Shown here piece after piece: positions 1 through 8,664 of a stretch of 64,000 bases of DNA (position 1 is its first letter; the number at the start of each line of letters is the position of its first letter). Source of the stretch: Ochrovirga pacifica (lineage in GTDB: Bacteria > Bacteroidota > Bacteroidia > Flavobacteriales > Flavobacteriaceae). The translations under genes and the position numbers were made by a program. The notes under the pieces were generated by a model. That model was given only the letters and a program-made list of their open reading frames with translations, did no database searches and was not told the DNA's origin. The stretch is taken from positions 182,785 through 246,784 of the forward strand of contig NZ_AFPK01000029.1 of the NCBI RefSeq assembly GCF_000220525.1. Direction: 5' to 3'.

Positions 1-44
1 CAGACATAGTCCAAACTTTTTATGATGTACTAAAAATTAGTTCG

Positions 45-52
45 CAAAGATA
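45..52 (-). promoter_or_regulatory. -7 promoter box for a gene beyond the left edge
   Basis: On the minus strand this reads TATCTTTG, a full match to the Bacteroidota -7 consensus TAnnTTTG. It points left, towards a gene that would begin at or beyond position 1; a minus-strand ATG is present at position 7. No clear -33 TTG is seen at the usual spacing. Positions 53-259 contain no gene that I can support. Confidence 0.4.
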
Positions 53-259
53 CAATCAATTCCTTATAGATAAAAGAATCTTATTGATTAAAAATCATCC
101 ACAACTTGACTAAGAACAACATCTACTAAACAATAACAAACATTAACCTTAAAAAAATTGACAGAAATCACCTTTAATCCAAAAAAATAGTTATTTTTAC
201 GTTGTATGAATGTTATTCATTATACACTAGTTATTTATTATACCCCAAATTGCTTTAAA

Positions 260-1399
260 ATGACTAAGTTAAATTACAATGTTTTTGACAAAATGATAGA
301 AGGTGTTCAGGTTTTAAGTGAAAATCTAGAATATCTTTACGTCAATGAATCTATGGTAGAACAAAGCAAAAATAGAAAAGAAGATTTGCTAGGTTATACC
401 GTGATGGAAAAGTATCCTGGTTTTGAAAAAAGCAAAGCCTACGATTTTTTTATAGAGGTTTTAAAAAATCAAAAGCCACATTCTTTTATAAATGAATTTG
501 AGTTTCCGGACGGAAGCAGGGCATGGTACGATTTAAGAGTTCATCCTGTTGAGGATGGAATTCTTGTTTTAACTTTTGATATTACTGAACAAAAACGTTT
601 GGAAAAAGAACTACAACAGCTAAACGAAATACTCGAATTTAAAGTTACTGAAAGAAATAAAGAGCTGTTAGAAGCTTTGGCTCGTGAAAAAAAATTAAAT
701 GCTATGAAAACTGATTTTGTTTCTATGGCATCCCATGAATTTAAAACTCCTTTAACTGCCATTATGTCTAGCTTATCTTTAATTGAAAAATATTATGAAA
801 TTAATGATTTTGCTAAATGTGAAAAGCATTATCAAAGAATCAAAACATCGGCTCATAATCTTACGCATATACTAAACGGTTTCTTGTCTTTGGATCAGCA
901 TCAAAAAGGAAAAACAACAAGTTCTGAAGAAGTATTTAATGTAAAAGCTTTTTTTATTGAGACTCTTACACAACTAGACGGAATTAGAAAGAAAAAACAA
1001 AACATACAATTTACACACACAGGAGACGATTTAGTTTCTTTGGATAAAAGATATTTAAGAAACATTGTATTTAATTTAGTTTCCAACGCTATAAAATATT
1101 CAAATCAGGACATAACAATACAAAGCATAATTGATCATGAAAAGTTTTCAATATGCATTGAAGATCAAGGAATAGGTATTCCAGAAGAACAACAAAAAGA
1201 ATTATTTAATAAGTTTTTTAGAGCCTCTAATAGCAATCAAATAGAAGGTACTGGCCTTGGAATGAATATTGTAAAACATTACTTAGAAATTATGAATGGT
1301 AAAATAACTTTTGAAAGCAAAGTTAACCAAGGAACTAAATTTACTGTTATCTTCCCTAAAAATAAATCAAACTGTTTTCAAAATGCAGCAACCGCCTAA
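260..1399 (+). CDS. Cytoplasmic PAS-domain sensor histidine kinase
   Basis: This is a soluble two-component sensor kinase of about 379 residues with no membrane segment. A PAS domain covers roughly residues 8-115. A linker helix follows, then a HisKA domain with the H-box SHEFKTPL (phospho-acceptor His159, followed by the usual Glu160). The HATPase domain has the N-box NAIKYSN, the G1 box DQGIGIP and the G2 box GTGLGMN. All catalytic boxes are intact. I start it at the ATG at 260 rather than the in-frame ATG at 206 because residues from 260 align with the start of the paralogue that follows. That paralogue begins 67 bp downstream on the same strand, so the two probably arose by tandem duplication. 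The signal sensed is unknown; the single-domain regulator at 2630-2992 is a possible partner. Confidence 0.88.
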   Translation: MTKLNYNVFDKMIEGVQVLSENLEYLYVNESMVEQSKNRKEDLLGYTVMEKYPGFEKSKAYDFFIEVLKNQKPHSFINEFEFPDGSRAWYDLRVHPVEDGILVLTFDITEQKRLEKELQQLNEILEFKVTERNKELLEALAREKKLNAMKTDFVSMASHEFKTPLTAIMSSLSLIEKYYEINDFAKCEKHYQRIKTSAHNLTHILNGFLSLDQHQKGKTTSSEEVFNVKAFFIETLTQLDGIRKKKQNIQFTHTGDDLVSLDKRYLRNIVFNLVSNAIKYSNQDITIQSIIDHEKFSICIEDQGIGIPEEQQKELFNKFFRASNSNQIEGTGLGMNIVKHYLEIMNGKITFESKVNQGTKFTVIFPKNKSNCFQNAATA

Positions 1400-1466
1400 T
1401 AATATATACTACTGCCAATAAGACAAACAACTACCTAAACTACAACCCTAACTCTCCCCTTGCCAC

Positions 1467-2633
1467 ATGAATAAAGCCCTATCAAACCAAAACGATTACC
1501 GTGTTTTTGATAACATGATGGAAGGTGTACATGTATTAACTCCAGAATGGAATTATTACTATCTAAATGAAGCAGTTATAAAACAAAGTAAGCTTGATAG
1601 AGAAACTCTTGAGAGCGGGACAATGTTAGAGATTTTTAAAGGGATTGAAAATCTGCCTGTTTATAAATTTTACTATGATTGTATGCATACCAGAGTCCCT
1701 ATGAGCATGATAAATGAATTTGAACACCCTGATGGCAGTATTGGTTGGTTTGAATTAAGAGTCGAACCTGTCCCAGAGGGGATACTGGTAAGATCTTATG
1801 ATATTACGGAACAAAAAAAACTAGAAAAAGAATTCAGTAAACTGAATGATATATTAGAATTTGAAGTTTCTGAAAGAAATAGAGAATTATTATGGGCACT
1901 TGAAAGAGAAAAACATTTAAACAAACAAAAATCTGAGTTTGTTACCATGGCTTCTCACAACTTTAAAACACCATTAACAGCCATTTTATCAAGCTTGGCT
2001 TTGATAGAACGATACAGTAAAACCAATGAAATAGAAAACTGTATCAAACATTTTAAAAGAATAACTTCTTCTGTACATAATTTATCACATATTCTAAACA
2101 ATTATTTATCTTTAGACGAACATCAAAAAGGAGTCAAAAAAAATAACCTCGAAAAGTTCTACACTCTTTCTTTTTTTAAGGAAATCATTTTACAATTAGA
2201 AGGAATTACAAAAAAAAATCAAACAGTTATTTTTAATCAAAAAAAAGACTGTTTTGTTCTTCTCAATAAAAAAATATTAAAGAATATAATTTTTACACTT
2301 ATATCAAACGCTATTAAATATTCCAATAAAGATATTGTTGTAACTACATTGGTTCAGAAAAATAATTTAACTATATCTATTGAGGATAAAGGTGTTGGAA
2401 TACCTGAAGAAAAACAAAAACAACTATTTATTGAATTCTATAGGAAATCTAGCACCCAGACTCTTCCATCGTCTGCTCTAGGCTTAAACATTGTAAAGCA
2501 TTATGTTGATTTATTGGGTGGTAAAATTTCTTTTACAAGCGAAATAGACAAAGGTACTAAATTTACGATTGCCCTTCAGAATTGCGTTATTAACGAAAAC
2601 ATCGGAAAAGATGAAGATTTAATTTACGCTTAG
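1467..2633 (+). CDS. PAS-domain histidine kinase paralogue with degenerate catalytic boxes
   Basis: The protein has 388 residues and aligns with the preceding kinase over its whole length (PAS, linker, HisKA, HATPase). The H-box His164 is kept, but the next residue is Asn instead of Glu/Asp (SHNFKTPL). In HisKA kinases that acidic residue acts as general base for autophosphorylation. The ATP-lid G2 box, GTGLG in its neighbour, has become SSALG, while the N-box NAIKYSN and the G1 box DKGVGIP remain. I infer that the autokinase activity is weak or lost and that the protein may act as a partner or modulator of its paralogue. Its stop codon overlaps the end of the convergent response-regulator gene by 4 bp. 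Confidence 0.87.
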   Translation: MNKALSNQNDYRVFDNMMEGVHVLTPEWNYYYLNEAVIKQSKLDRETLESGTMLEIFKGIENLPVYKFYYDCMHTRVPMSMINEFEHPDGSIGWFELRVEPVPEGILVRSYDITEQKKLEKEFSKLNDILEFEVSERNRELLWALEREKHLNKQKSEFVTMASHNFKTPLTAILSSLALIERYSKTNEIENCIKHFKRITSSVHNLSHILNNYLSLDEHQKGVKKNNLEKFYTLSFFKEIILQLEGITKKNQTVIFNQKKDCFVLLNKKILKNIIFTLISNAIKYSNKDIVVTTLVQKNNLTISIEDKGVGIPEEKQKQLFIEFYRKSSTQTLPSSALGLNIVKHYVDLLGGKISFTSEIDKGTKFTIALQNCVINENIGKDEDLIYA

Positions 2634-2992
2634 TTTAATAATCTTTTCATTATATCTAATAGCTCTGAACACTCAAATGGTTTCAGTAAATAATCATCCG
2701 CACCTAAATCTAATCCTTTAAAAACACTCATTTTTTCAGACTTAGCTGTTAAAAATATAAAAGGTATTTTAGCAGTCTTTGGGCTCGACTTTAATTGTTT
2801 TAGTACATCATAACCATTCAATTTTGGCATCATGACATCGCATATAATCAAATCAGGACAAAATTTTTTGACAACCTCAAGGCCTTTTAAACCATCCTCA
2901 GCAATTTCAATCTGGTAACCATAAACCTCTATAAGTTCAGAAATATTTTCTCTTATTAAAAAATCATCTTCAATGATCAGGATCTTTTTCAT
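2630..2992 (-). CDS. Single-domain (CheY-like) response regulator
   Basis: A stand-alone receiver domain of 120 residues. It has the acidic pair EDD at residues 8-10, the phospho-acceptor Asp52 in CDVMMP, the conserved Thr in FLTAK and the Lys in LLKPF. No output domain follows, so it would act by protein contact or in a phosphorelay. I chose the ATG at 2992 (MKKILIIEDD), which begins the receiver fold directly; an upstream in-frame ATG at 3031 would add 13 residues unlike the family. It converges on the second PAS kinase with a 4-bp overlap, and the pair may be functionally linked. A TATATTTG box at 3125-3132 is a possible promoter. Confidence 0.9.
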   Translation of the reverse strand: MKKILIIEDDFLIRENISELIEVYGYQIEIAEDGLKGLEVVKKFCPDLIICDVMMPKLNGYDVLKQLKSSPKTAKIPFIFLTAKSEKMSVFKGLDLGADDYLLKPFECSELLDIMKRLLN

Positions 2993-3124
2993 AATCGATG
3001 AATTATACATAGCAATAGTGTAAATATACATTAAAAAGTTGTAATTAAAACTAAATCATTTGTTACAAAATATGCCAGTATACAACAACACCATTCTTAA
3101 AATTAACATTGTTTTATAACAAAA

Positions 3125-3132
3125 CAAATATA
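3125..3132 (-). promoter_or_regulatory. Possible -7 box for the response regulator
   Basis: The minus strand reads TATATTTG, a full match to TAnnTTTG, just downstream of the YebC terminator. It would give a leader of roughly 125 nt before the regulator start at 2992. No -33 element is evident. Confidence 0.3.
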
Positions 3133-3133
3133 T

Positions 3134-3170
3134 AAAAAAACCTTTATTACTCGTAATAAGCAATAAAGGT
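3134..3170 (-). terminator. Terminator of the YebC gene
   Basis: An inverted repeat pairs ACCTTTATT (3140-3148) with AATAAAGGT (3162-3170). Read on the minus strand, the stem is followed by a run of T (3134-3140). It lies about 27 bp after the YebC stop codon. Confidence 0.7.
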
Positions 3171-3196
3171 CGTATATTTTTATAAATTCTGTAATT

Positions 3197-3910
3197 TTAT
3201 GCCATTGAATGATATACGTTTTGAACATCGTCATCATCCTCTAGTTTTTCTAAAAGCTTTTCAACTTCAGCTTGTTGCTCTTCATTTAGTTCTGTGGTAG
3301 TGGTTGGAATTCTCTCAAAACCAGAAGACAATATTTCAATATTATTTTCTTCCAAATACTTTTGAATGTTTCCAAACTGACCAAACTCTCCATAAATTAA
3401 AATCCCATCTTCTTCTTCAAAGACTTCTTCAACCTCAAAATCTAACAATTCTAATTCTAGCTCTTCTAAATCCATAGCTACCGTTTCTGGATTTATTCTA
3501 AAATTACAAGTATGATCAAACATAAATGCTACCGAACCAGAAGTTCCTAAATTTCCATTGCATTTATTAAATGCAGCTCTAACATTGGCCACTGTTCTAT
3601 TATTGTTGTCTGTAGCAGTTTCTACCAAAATGGCTATTCCATGAGGAGCATATCCTTCAAACAAAGTCTCTTTATAGTTAGCAGTATCTTTATCAGAAGC
3701 TTTTTTAATGGCTCTTTCTACATTATCTTTGGGCATGTTAGCTGCCTTAGCATTCTGAATTACTGCACGAAGTCTAGAGTTGGTATCAGGATTTGGACCT
3801 CCTTCTTTAACTGCCATTACGATGTCCTTTCCAATTCTTGTAAATGTCTTGGCCATTGCAGACCAGCGTTTCATTTTTCTCGCTTTTCTAAATTCAAATG
3901 CTCTACCCAT
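3197..3910 (-). CDS. YebC/PmpR-family regulator (TACO1 family)
   Basis: The 237-residue protein begins MGRAFEFRKARK and continues with the conserved KRWSAMAKTFTRIGKDI and NVERAIKKA segments that define the YebC/TACO1 family. The length is normal. Members are DNA-binding transcription regulators or factors that ease ribosome stalling on polyproline; which role applies here cannot be read from the sequence. It is a single-gene unit with its own terminator downstream and about 150 bp to the divergence-free gene upstream. No oddity is seen. Confidence 0.93.
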   Translation of the reverse strand: MGRAFEFRKARKMKRWSAMAKTFTRIGKDIVMAVKEGGPNPDTNSRLRAVIQNAKAANMPKDNVERAIKKASDKDTANYKETLFEGYAPHGIAILVETATDNNNRTVANVRAAFNKCNGNLGTSGSVAFMFDHTCNFRINPETVAMDLEELELELLDFEVEEVFEEEDGILIYGEFGQFGNIQKYLEENNIEILSSGFERIPTTTTELNEEQQAEVEKLLEKLEDDDDVQNVYHSMA

Positions 3911-4060
3911 TTTATGACTGATTTAATATTAAAATTGAAGCTGTAAAACGTATCAAACTTCAATTGTTATTTTATGATTTAGGAATGTAAAAATATTATT
4001 TTTTGACGAAGCTATAAAACCCTATAAAAAATTTATCTCACTGTAATTTACTATCACTAA

Positions 4061-5689
4061 TTATACCTGGATAACTCCTAAATTAAAAGGAGTATCTATA
4101 GGTGCATGGTTGGCTGCTTCTATTCCCATGTCAATCCATTTTCTGGTTTCTAAAGGATCTATTACAGCATCTGTCCATAATCTGGCCGCAGCATAGTAAG
4201 GAGAGGTTTGCGCATCGTAGCTGGCTTCTATTTTAGACAAAATTTCGGCGTGTCTTTCTGGAGTAATTTCTTCTCCTTTTCTTTTAAGCGTTGCTTCTTC
4301 TATTTGTGCCAACACTTTGGCTGCCTGAGAACCTCCCATAACCGCTAGTCTTGCCGATGGCCATGCCACCATAAACCTAGGATCAAATGCTTTTCCACAC
4401 ATGGCATAATTTCCTGCTCCGTAAGAGTTTCCTATTACAATAGTAAATTTTGGAACCACAGAATTGGCAACAGCGTTTACCAATTTTGCCCCATCTTTTA
4501 TAATTCCTCCATGCTCACTTTTACTTCCCACCATAAATCCTGTTACATCTTGCAAAAACACCAATGGAACTTTTTTCTGATTGCAATTGGCAATAAAACG
4601 AGTAGCTTTGTCAGCAGAATCGGAATAAATAACACCACCAAACTGCATTTCTCCCTTTTTACTTTTGATGACTTTTCTTTGATTCGCCACGATTCCAACC
4701 GCCCATCCTTTGATTCTTGCATAACCACAAATAATACTTTCTCCGTATCCGTTTTTGTAAGCTTCAAATTCAGAATTATCTACCAATCGCTCTATGATTT
4801 GATTCATATCGTATTGATCTGCACGAGATTTAGGTAAAATTCCATAAATCTCTTCTTGTAACTCCCTTGGCTCTGCCGCTTCTTTTTTGCTAAATCCTGC
4901 TTTTGTATATGCTCCTATTTTATCTACAATATTCTGAATTGTAGTTAAACAATCTTTATCATCTTCTGATTTGTAATCTGTAACCCCAGAAATTTCGCAA
5001 TGGGTGGTAGCCCCTCCGAGGGTTTCGTTATCAATATCTTCACCAATAGCAGCTTTTACCAAGTAACTTCCTGCTAAAAAAATACTTCCCGTTTTGTTTA
5101 CAATTAAAGCTTCATCACTCATAATAGGCAAATAAGCTCCTCCTGCCACACAGCTTCCCATCACAGCAGCTATTTGAGTAATTCCCATACTACTCATTTT
5201 GGCATTGTTCCTAAAAATACGGCCAAAATGTTCTTTGTCTGGAAAAACCTCATCTTGCAAAGGCAAATACACCCCTGCACTATCTACCAAATAAATAATA
5301 GGTAGCCTGTTTTCTATGGCTATTTCTTGCGCTCTTAAATTCTTTTTTGCAGTTATAGGAAACCAAGCTCCAGCTTTTACTGTTGCATCGTTTGCGACAA
5401 CGATACATTGCTTTCCTTTGATGTATCCTATCTTTACTATCACTCCTCCTGATGGACATCCTCCGTGCTCTTTGTACATTCCTTCTCCTACAAAAGCTCC
5501 AATTTCTACAGAATCAGCTTGGGGATCTAACAAAAAATCGATACGTTCTCTTGCGGTCATTTTTCCTTGTGCATGGAGTTTTTCAATTCTTTTTTCTCCT
5601 CCTCCTACATGTACCTTGGCAAGTTTCTTTTTTAGTTCTGATAATAACAACTTGTTAGCGTCTTCGTTTTTATTGAAGTTGATGTCCAT
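4061..5689 (-). CDS. Acyl-CoA carboxylase carboxyltransferase (beta) subunit
   Basis: A 542-residue biotin-dependent carboxyltransferase with the N- and C-terminal crotonase-like halves typical of propionyl- or methylcrotonyl-CoA carboxylase beta subunits. Recognisable segments are GKMTARERIDFLLD near the N-terminus, GGCPSGG, LVDSAGVYLPLQDEVFPD, the oxyanion-type AGGAYLP, and FLQDVTGFMVG with GNSYGAGNYAMCG in the second half. The LPLQDEVFPD stretch favours a methylcrotonyl-CoA-type (leucine degradation) substrate, but that is an inference. No biotin carboxylase or biotin-carrier subunit lies in the window, so the partner is encoded elsewhere. It is transcribed divergently from the FMN-reductase operon. 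Confidence 0.92.
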   Translation of the reverse strand: MDINFNKNEDANKLLLSELKKKLAKVHVGGGEKRIEKLHAQGKMTARERIDFLLDPQADSVEIGAFVGEGMYKEHGGCPSGGVIVKIGYIKGKQCIVVANDATVKAGAWFPITAKKNLRAQEIAIENRLPIIYLVDSAGVYLPLQDEVFPDKEHFGRIFRNNAKMSSMGITQIAAVMGSCVAGGAYLPIMSDEALIVNKTGSIFLAGSYLVKAAIGEDIDNETLGGATTHCEISGVTDYKSEDDKDCLTTIQNIVDKIGAYTKAGFSKKEAAEPRELQEEIYGILPKSRADQYDMNQIIERLVDNSEFEAYKNGYGESIICGYARIKGWAVGIVANQRKVIKSKKGEMQFGGVIYSDSADKATRFIANCNQKKVPLVFLQDVTGFMVGSKSEHGGIIKDGAKLVNAVANSVVPKFTIVIGNSYGAGNYAMCGKAFDPRFMVAWPSARLAVMGGSQAAKVLAQIEEATLKRKGEEITPERHAEILSKIEASYDAQTSPYYAAARLWTDAVIDPLETRKWIDMGIEAANHAPIDTPFNLGVIQV

Positions 5690-5766
5690 TTTCTCCTATT
5701 TTTTCAGGGGTCAAAAATACAAATAACCCATGGAACATAAACTATGCTTTTTTAGTTGTTTTGCTC

Positions 5767-5803
5767 ACCTAAATAATTACCCTGTTTTTATTTACCTAGG
5801 TAA
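5767..5803 (+). promoter_or_regulatory. Operator-like palindrome and repeat (probable MarR site)
   Basis: A perfect 12-bp palindrome TTACCTAGGTAA lies at 5792-5803, 12 bp before the -7 box of the FMN-reductase/MarR/pirin operon, so it covers the -33 region. A related sequence, ACCTAAATAATTA, is found at 5767-5779 and matches ACCTAGGTAATTA at 5794-5806 in all but two positions. The MarR protein encoded by the second gene of the operon is the natural candidate to bind it, which would give autoregulated repression. That link is an inference. Confidence 0.5.
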
Positions 5804-5814
5804 TTATATTTTTA

Positions 5815-5822
5815 TATCTTTG
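5815..5822 (+). promoter_or_regulatory. -7 box of the FMN reductase-MarR-pirin operon
   Basis: TATCTTTG matches TAnnTTTG in full and lies 23 bp before the first ATG of the operon. The -33 position is taken up by the TTACCTAGGTAA palindrome, which fits a repressible promoter. Confidence 0.6.
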
Positions 5823-5845
5823 AGATAACTTATAAAAATAATATC

Positions 5846-6379
5846 ATGAAAAAAGTAATTGTATTGGGGGCAAGCAACAGCAAAACGTCTATAAACAAAC
5901 AACTGGCTATTTACGCAGGTTCTTTATTAGAGAATGTAGCAGTAAAAATTTTAGATTTAAATGATTACCAATTACCTATCTACGGAATGGATTTAGAAAA
6001 CGAAGCGGGAATTCATCCTGAAGCTGAAAAATTTAACAACGACTTACAGGAGGCAGATGCCTACATAGTTTCGTTTGCAGAGCATAACGGCACGTATACT
6101 GTTGCATTTAAAAATGCTTATGACTGGGCTTCTAGAATAAATGCAAAAGTTTGGGGAGACAAGCCATTTTTAGCCTTGGCTACATCTCCAGGAATTAGAG
6201 GCGGTGCAAGTGTTTTACAGGCTGCAGTAGATCGTTTTCCGTTTATGGGTGCTCAACTAATAGGCTCGTTTTCTCTTCCCTCATTTTACGACAACTTTAA
6301 CGAAGGAAGACTCATCAATACAGAATGGGATGAGAAATTAAGAAAAGAAATTGATGGGTTACAACAAGCATTAAATTAA
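5846..6379 (+). CDS. NADPH-dependent FMN reductase family oxidoreductase
   Basis: A 177-residue flavodoxin-fold protein. The N-terminal beta strand is followed by the FMN-phosphate loop GASNSKTSINKQLA, and FAEHNGTYTVAFKNAYDWAS is the typical isoalloxazine-contacting segment of the YieF/ChrR/azoreductase group. It should reduce quinones, dyes or other electrophiles with NAD(P)H. It is the first gene of a tight operon: 7 bp before MarR, which is in turn 5 bp before pirin. Operons joining quinone reductase, MarR and pirin usually respond to electrophile or quinone stress; that role is inferred here. The start is an ATG 23 bp after a good -7 box. Confidence 0.9.
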   Translation: MKKVIVLGASNSKTSINKQLAIYAGSLLENVAVKILDLNDYQLPIYGMDLENEAGIHPEAEKFNNDLQEADAYIVSFAEHNGTYTVAFKNAYDWASRINAKVWGDKPFLALATSPGIRGGASVLQAAVDRFPFMGAQLIGSFSLPSFYDNFNEGRLINTEWDEKLRKEIDGLQQALN

Positions 6380-6386
6380 AAAAATT

Positions 6387-6827
6387 ATGGGCGATTTTTC
6401 TAAAGAAGTCAATTCATCATTTCCTTCAGAAACCATAAAAGCTCAGTTAAATATTCGGTACACAGCACAATATTTATCGAGCCTAACAGAAAATTGTTTA
6501 AAACCTTATGGTATTTCTAACGCACAATATAATATTCTAAGAATTTTAAGAGGTGCTAAAGAAGCTATTTCTATGAGTATTGTAAAAAACAGAATGATAG
6601 AAAAATCTCCTAATGCCACTCGTTTAGCAGATAAACTATGCGAAAAAGAATTGATTGAAAGAGTCCGTTGTGAAAAAGATAGACGAGCAGTGTATGTTTC
6701 TATCACCCAAAAAGGTTTACAGCTGTTAGAACAAATCAATTTTTCTGAAATAGAAAAACAAATAGGTGCTTTAAGTAATGAAGAAGCCTTGATATTGAAT
6801 TCATTACTAGACAAAATCAGAAACTAA
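6387..6827 (+). CDS. MarR-family transcriptional regulator
   Basis: A 146-residue protein with a winged helix-turn-helix core. ISNAQYNILRIL leads into the first helices, IVKNRMIEKSPNATRLADKLCEK forms the recognition region, and CEKDRRAVYVSITQKG is the wing with its usual D-R-R residues. MarR proteins are dimeric repressors released by phenolic or oxidising ligands. It lies between FMN reductase and pirin in one transcription unit and probably regulates it through the palindrome at 5792-5803. There is no conserved N-terminal Cys of the OhrR type, so direct thiol sensing is not indicated. Confidence 0.92.
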   Translation: MGDFSKEVNSSFPSETIKAQLNIRYTAQYLSSLTENCLKPYGISNAQYNILRILRGAKEAISMSIVKNRMIEKSPNATRLADKLCEKELIERVRCEKDRRAVYVSITQKGLQLLEQINFSEIEKQIGALSNEEALILNSLLDKIRN

Positions 6828-6832
6828 AAGTT

Positions 6833-7693
6833 ATGAAATTAAACAGTATTTACACCGTATACAAATCTCCTTTTGTAATGATGGGGTCTATTGAGTTAAG
6901 ACAACCAATTCCCTCTTTTAAAATTCCCAACGCAAATCCCTTTTTACTATTACACCACTACGGCCCGTACTTTATAAGTAAGGAAAACAATCCTTTTGAT
7001 TTGGGAGCACATCCACACAGAGGTTTTGAACCCATTACTTTTTTGATACAGGGAGAACAAAAGCACCGAGATTCTTTAGGAAACATACAAACCATAAAAA
7101 GTGGTGGTGTACAATGGATTACATCTGGAAAAGGAATTTTACATGCTGAAGGCCCTACAAAAGAGTTTCTAGAAAAAAGTGGTAATTTAGAAGGAATCCA
7201 ATTGTGGCTAAATTTACCCAAATCAAAAAAAATGATGCCTCCAAACTATCAGCAGGCCAATATAGAACAAATGGAATTTGTAGAAAAAAATGGAGCTAAA
7301 ATTACTATTATAGCTGGTAATCAAGCTACAAAAAAAGGAGTGATTAAAACTCAGACTCCCGTAAATGCTTTTTGGGTAGATTTAGAAGCTGATGCATCTC
7401 AAAAAATTTGGATTCCGAATTCACACCAAAGCTTACTTTATGTAATTAACGGAGGTGTTTTTATAAACAAAAAAGAAACTTTAAGCTATGGCGAACAAGC
7501 TATTGCTACCTTTAAGAATGATGGAGAAGGAATTGAGATTCAAGCATTAAAAAAATCAAAATTACTTTTTCTTTCTGGCGAACCCATAGATGAACCCGTA
7601 GTAATGGAAGGTCCTTTTGTAATGAACACCAAACAAGAAATCTATGAAGCTTTTATGGATTATCAAGCTGGAAAAATGGGAAATTTGCAATAA
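6833..7693 (+). CDS. Pirin family protein (bicupin)
   Basis: A 286-residue pirin. The N-terminal cupin carries the metal-ligand motifs GAHPHRGFEPITFL and GILHAEGP expected of iron-binding pirins, and the C-terminal cupin and tail are complete. Some pirins have quercetin 2,3-dioxygenase activity, others act as redox-sensitive regulators; the sequence does not tell which. It is the third and last gene of the operon with the FMN reductase and MarR, only 5 bp after the MarR stop, so it is probably induced with them. Confidence 0.93.
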   Translation: MKLNSIYTVYKSPFVMMGSIELRQPIPSFKIPNANPFLLLHHYGPYFISKENNPFDLGAHPHRGFEPITFLIQGEQKHRDSLGNIQTIKSGGVQWITSGKGILHAEGPTKEFLEKSGNLEGIQLWLNLPKSKKMMPPNYQQANIEQMEFVEKNGAKITIIAGNQATKKGVIKTQTPVNAFWVDLEADASQKIWIPNSHQSLLYVINGGVFINKKETLSYGEQAIATFKNDGEGIEIQALKKSKLLFLSGEPIDEPVVMEGPFVMNTKQEIYEAFMDYQAGKMGNLQ

Positions 7694-7753
7694 TTTAATC
7701 CGTACATAAACAATTATCAGCAGTATTTACTTAAGTTTACATTAAAAAAGATA

Positions 7754-8563
7754 GTGAATAAGAAGAGTATTTTTATTTTTTGCATGTTATTGATTGTAGT
7801 TGGTTTTGTATTCTATATCTCTAACCAAAAGGATAAAGCTGTAACAATAACCCCACTTACAGCCCAGCCCAGTGTCGTAGCTGCTTCAGAAACTGTCTCT
7901 TATCAATTTTCTTCTTTTTTACCAACTGCAAACCAAACAGTATACCATCACCAATACTATGCTCTAGAATATAACGAGGAGCACGAACAACCCAACTGGG
8001 TTTATTACTTGCTAACCTCAGCTGCTGTAAAAGGTACTGCCAAAAGAAAAGACGATTTTAGACAGGACCCTAGTATACATTCAAAATCTGCTACCTTAAA
8101 TGACTACAAAAAAAGTGGCTATGACAGAGGCCATTTATGCCCAGCGGCAGATATGAAGCAAAATAAAACAGCTATGTCAGAAACTTTTTTTATGTCTAAC
8201 ATGTCTCCTCAGCTACCTAGTTTTAATCGTGGCGAGTGGAAAAGATTAGAAGCTCAAGTTAGAGAATGGGCTGTACAAGAAGATTCTCTATTGGTTGTTA
8301 CGGGGCCTATTTTTAAAAACAATATAGACGTAATTGGAGATGAAAAAGTAACAGTACCTGGTTCTTACTATAAGGTTATCTATGATCTTACACCTCCTCA
8401 AAAAATGATTGGATTTGTTTTACCTCATGTAAAAAAGCCAAAGCCCTATAACACGTATCAAACTAGTGTTAACGATATAGAAGCACTTACTGGTATTGAC
8501 TTTTTTTCTATTCTTAACGATTCTGCAGAAGAAGAACTTGAGTCATTACGTAACTGGGAATAA
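7754..8563 (+). CDS. Exported DNA/RNA non-specific endonuclease (NUC family)
   Basis: A 269-residue protein with an N-terminal hydrophobic segment (about residues 5-22) that is either a signal peptide or a membrane anchor. A linker is followed by the NUC nuclease domain. The catalytic DRGHLCPAADMK motif holds the general-base His, and SNMSPQLPSFNRGEWKRLE contains the magnesium-binding Asn. This identifies it as a Serratia-nuclease-type enzyme that would degrade extracellular or periplasmic DNA and RNA for nutrients. The only suitable start is a GTG at 7754, directly before the hydrophobic segment. It stands alone, 60 bp after pirin. Confidence 0.9.
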   Translation: MNKKSIFIFCMLLIVVGFVFYISNQKDKAVTITPLTAQPSVVAASETVSYQFSSFLPTANQTVYHHQYYALEYNEEHEQPNWVYYLLTSAAVKGTAKRKDDFRQDPSIHSKSATLNDYKKSGYDRGHLCPAADMKQNKTAMSETFFMSNMSPQLPSFNRGEWKRLEAQVREWAVQEDSLLVVTGPIFKNNIDVIGDEKVTVPGSYYKVIYDLTPPQKMIGFVLPHVKKPKPYNTYQTSVNDIEALTGIDFFSILNDSAEEELESLRNWE

Positions 8564-8664
8564 TCACAGGTGCAAGCAACCTAATATTATACTACTTTAG
8601 TACCATGGTAAAGAAATAACATCCTTTACTTATCAAAACATCAAAAAAACAAACAATATAAATT

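Noticed and set aside
206..259. Earlier ATG at 206 for the first histidine kinase
   Set aside because: The added 18 residues have no match in the tandem paralogue; the ATG at 260 aligns with its start.
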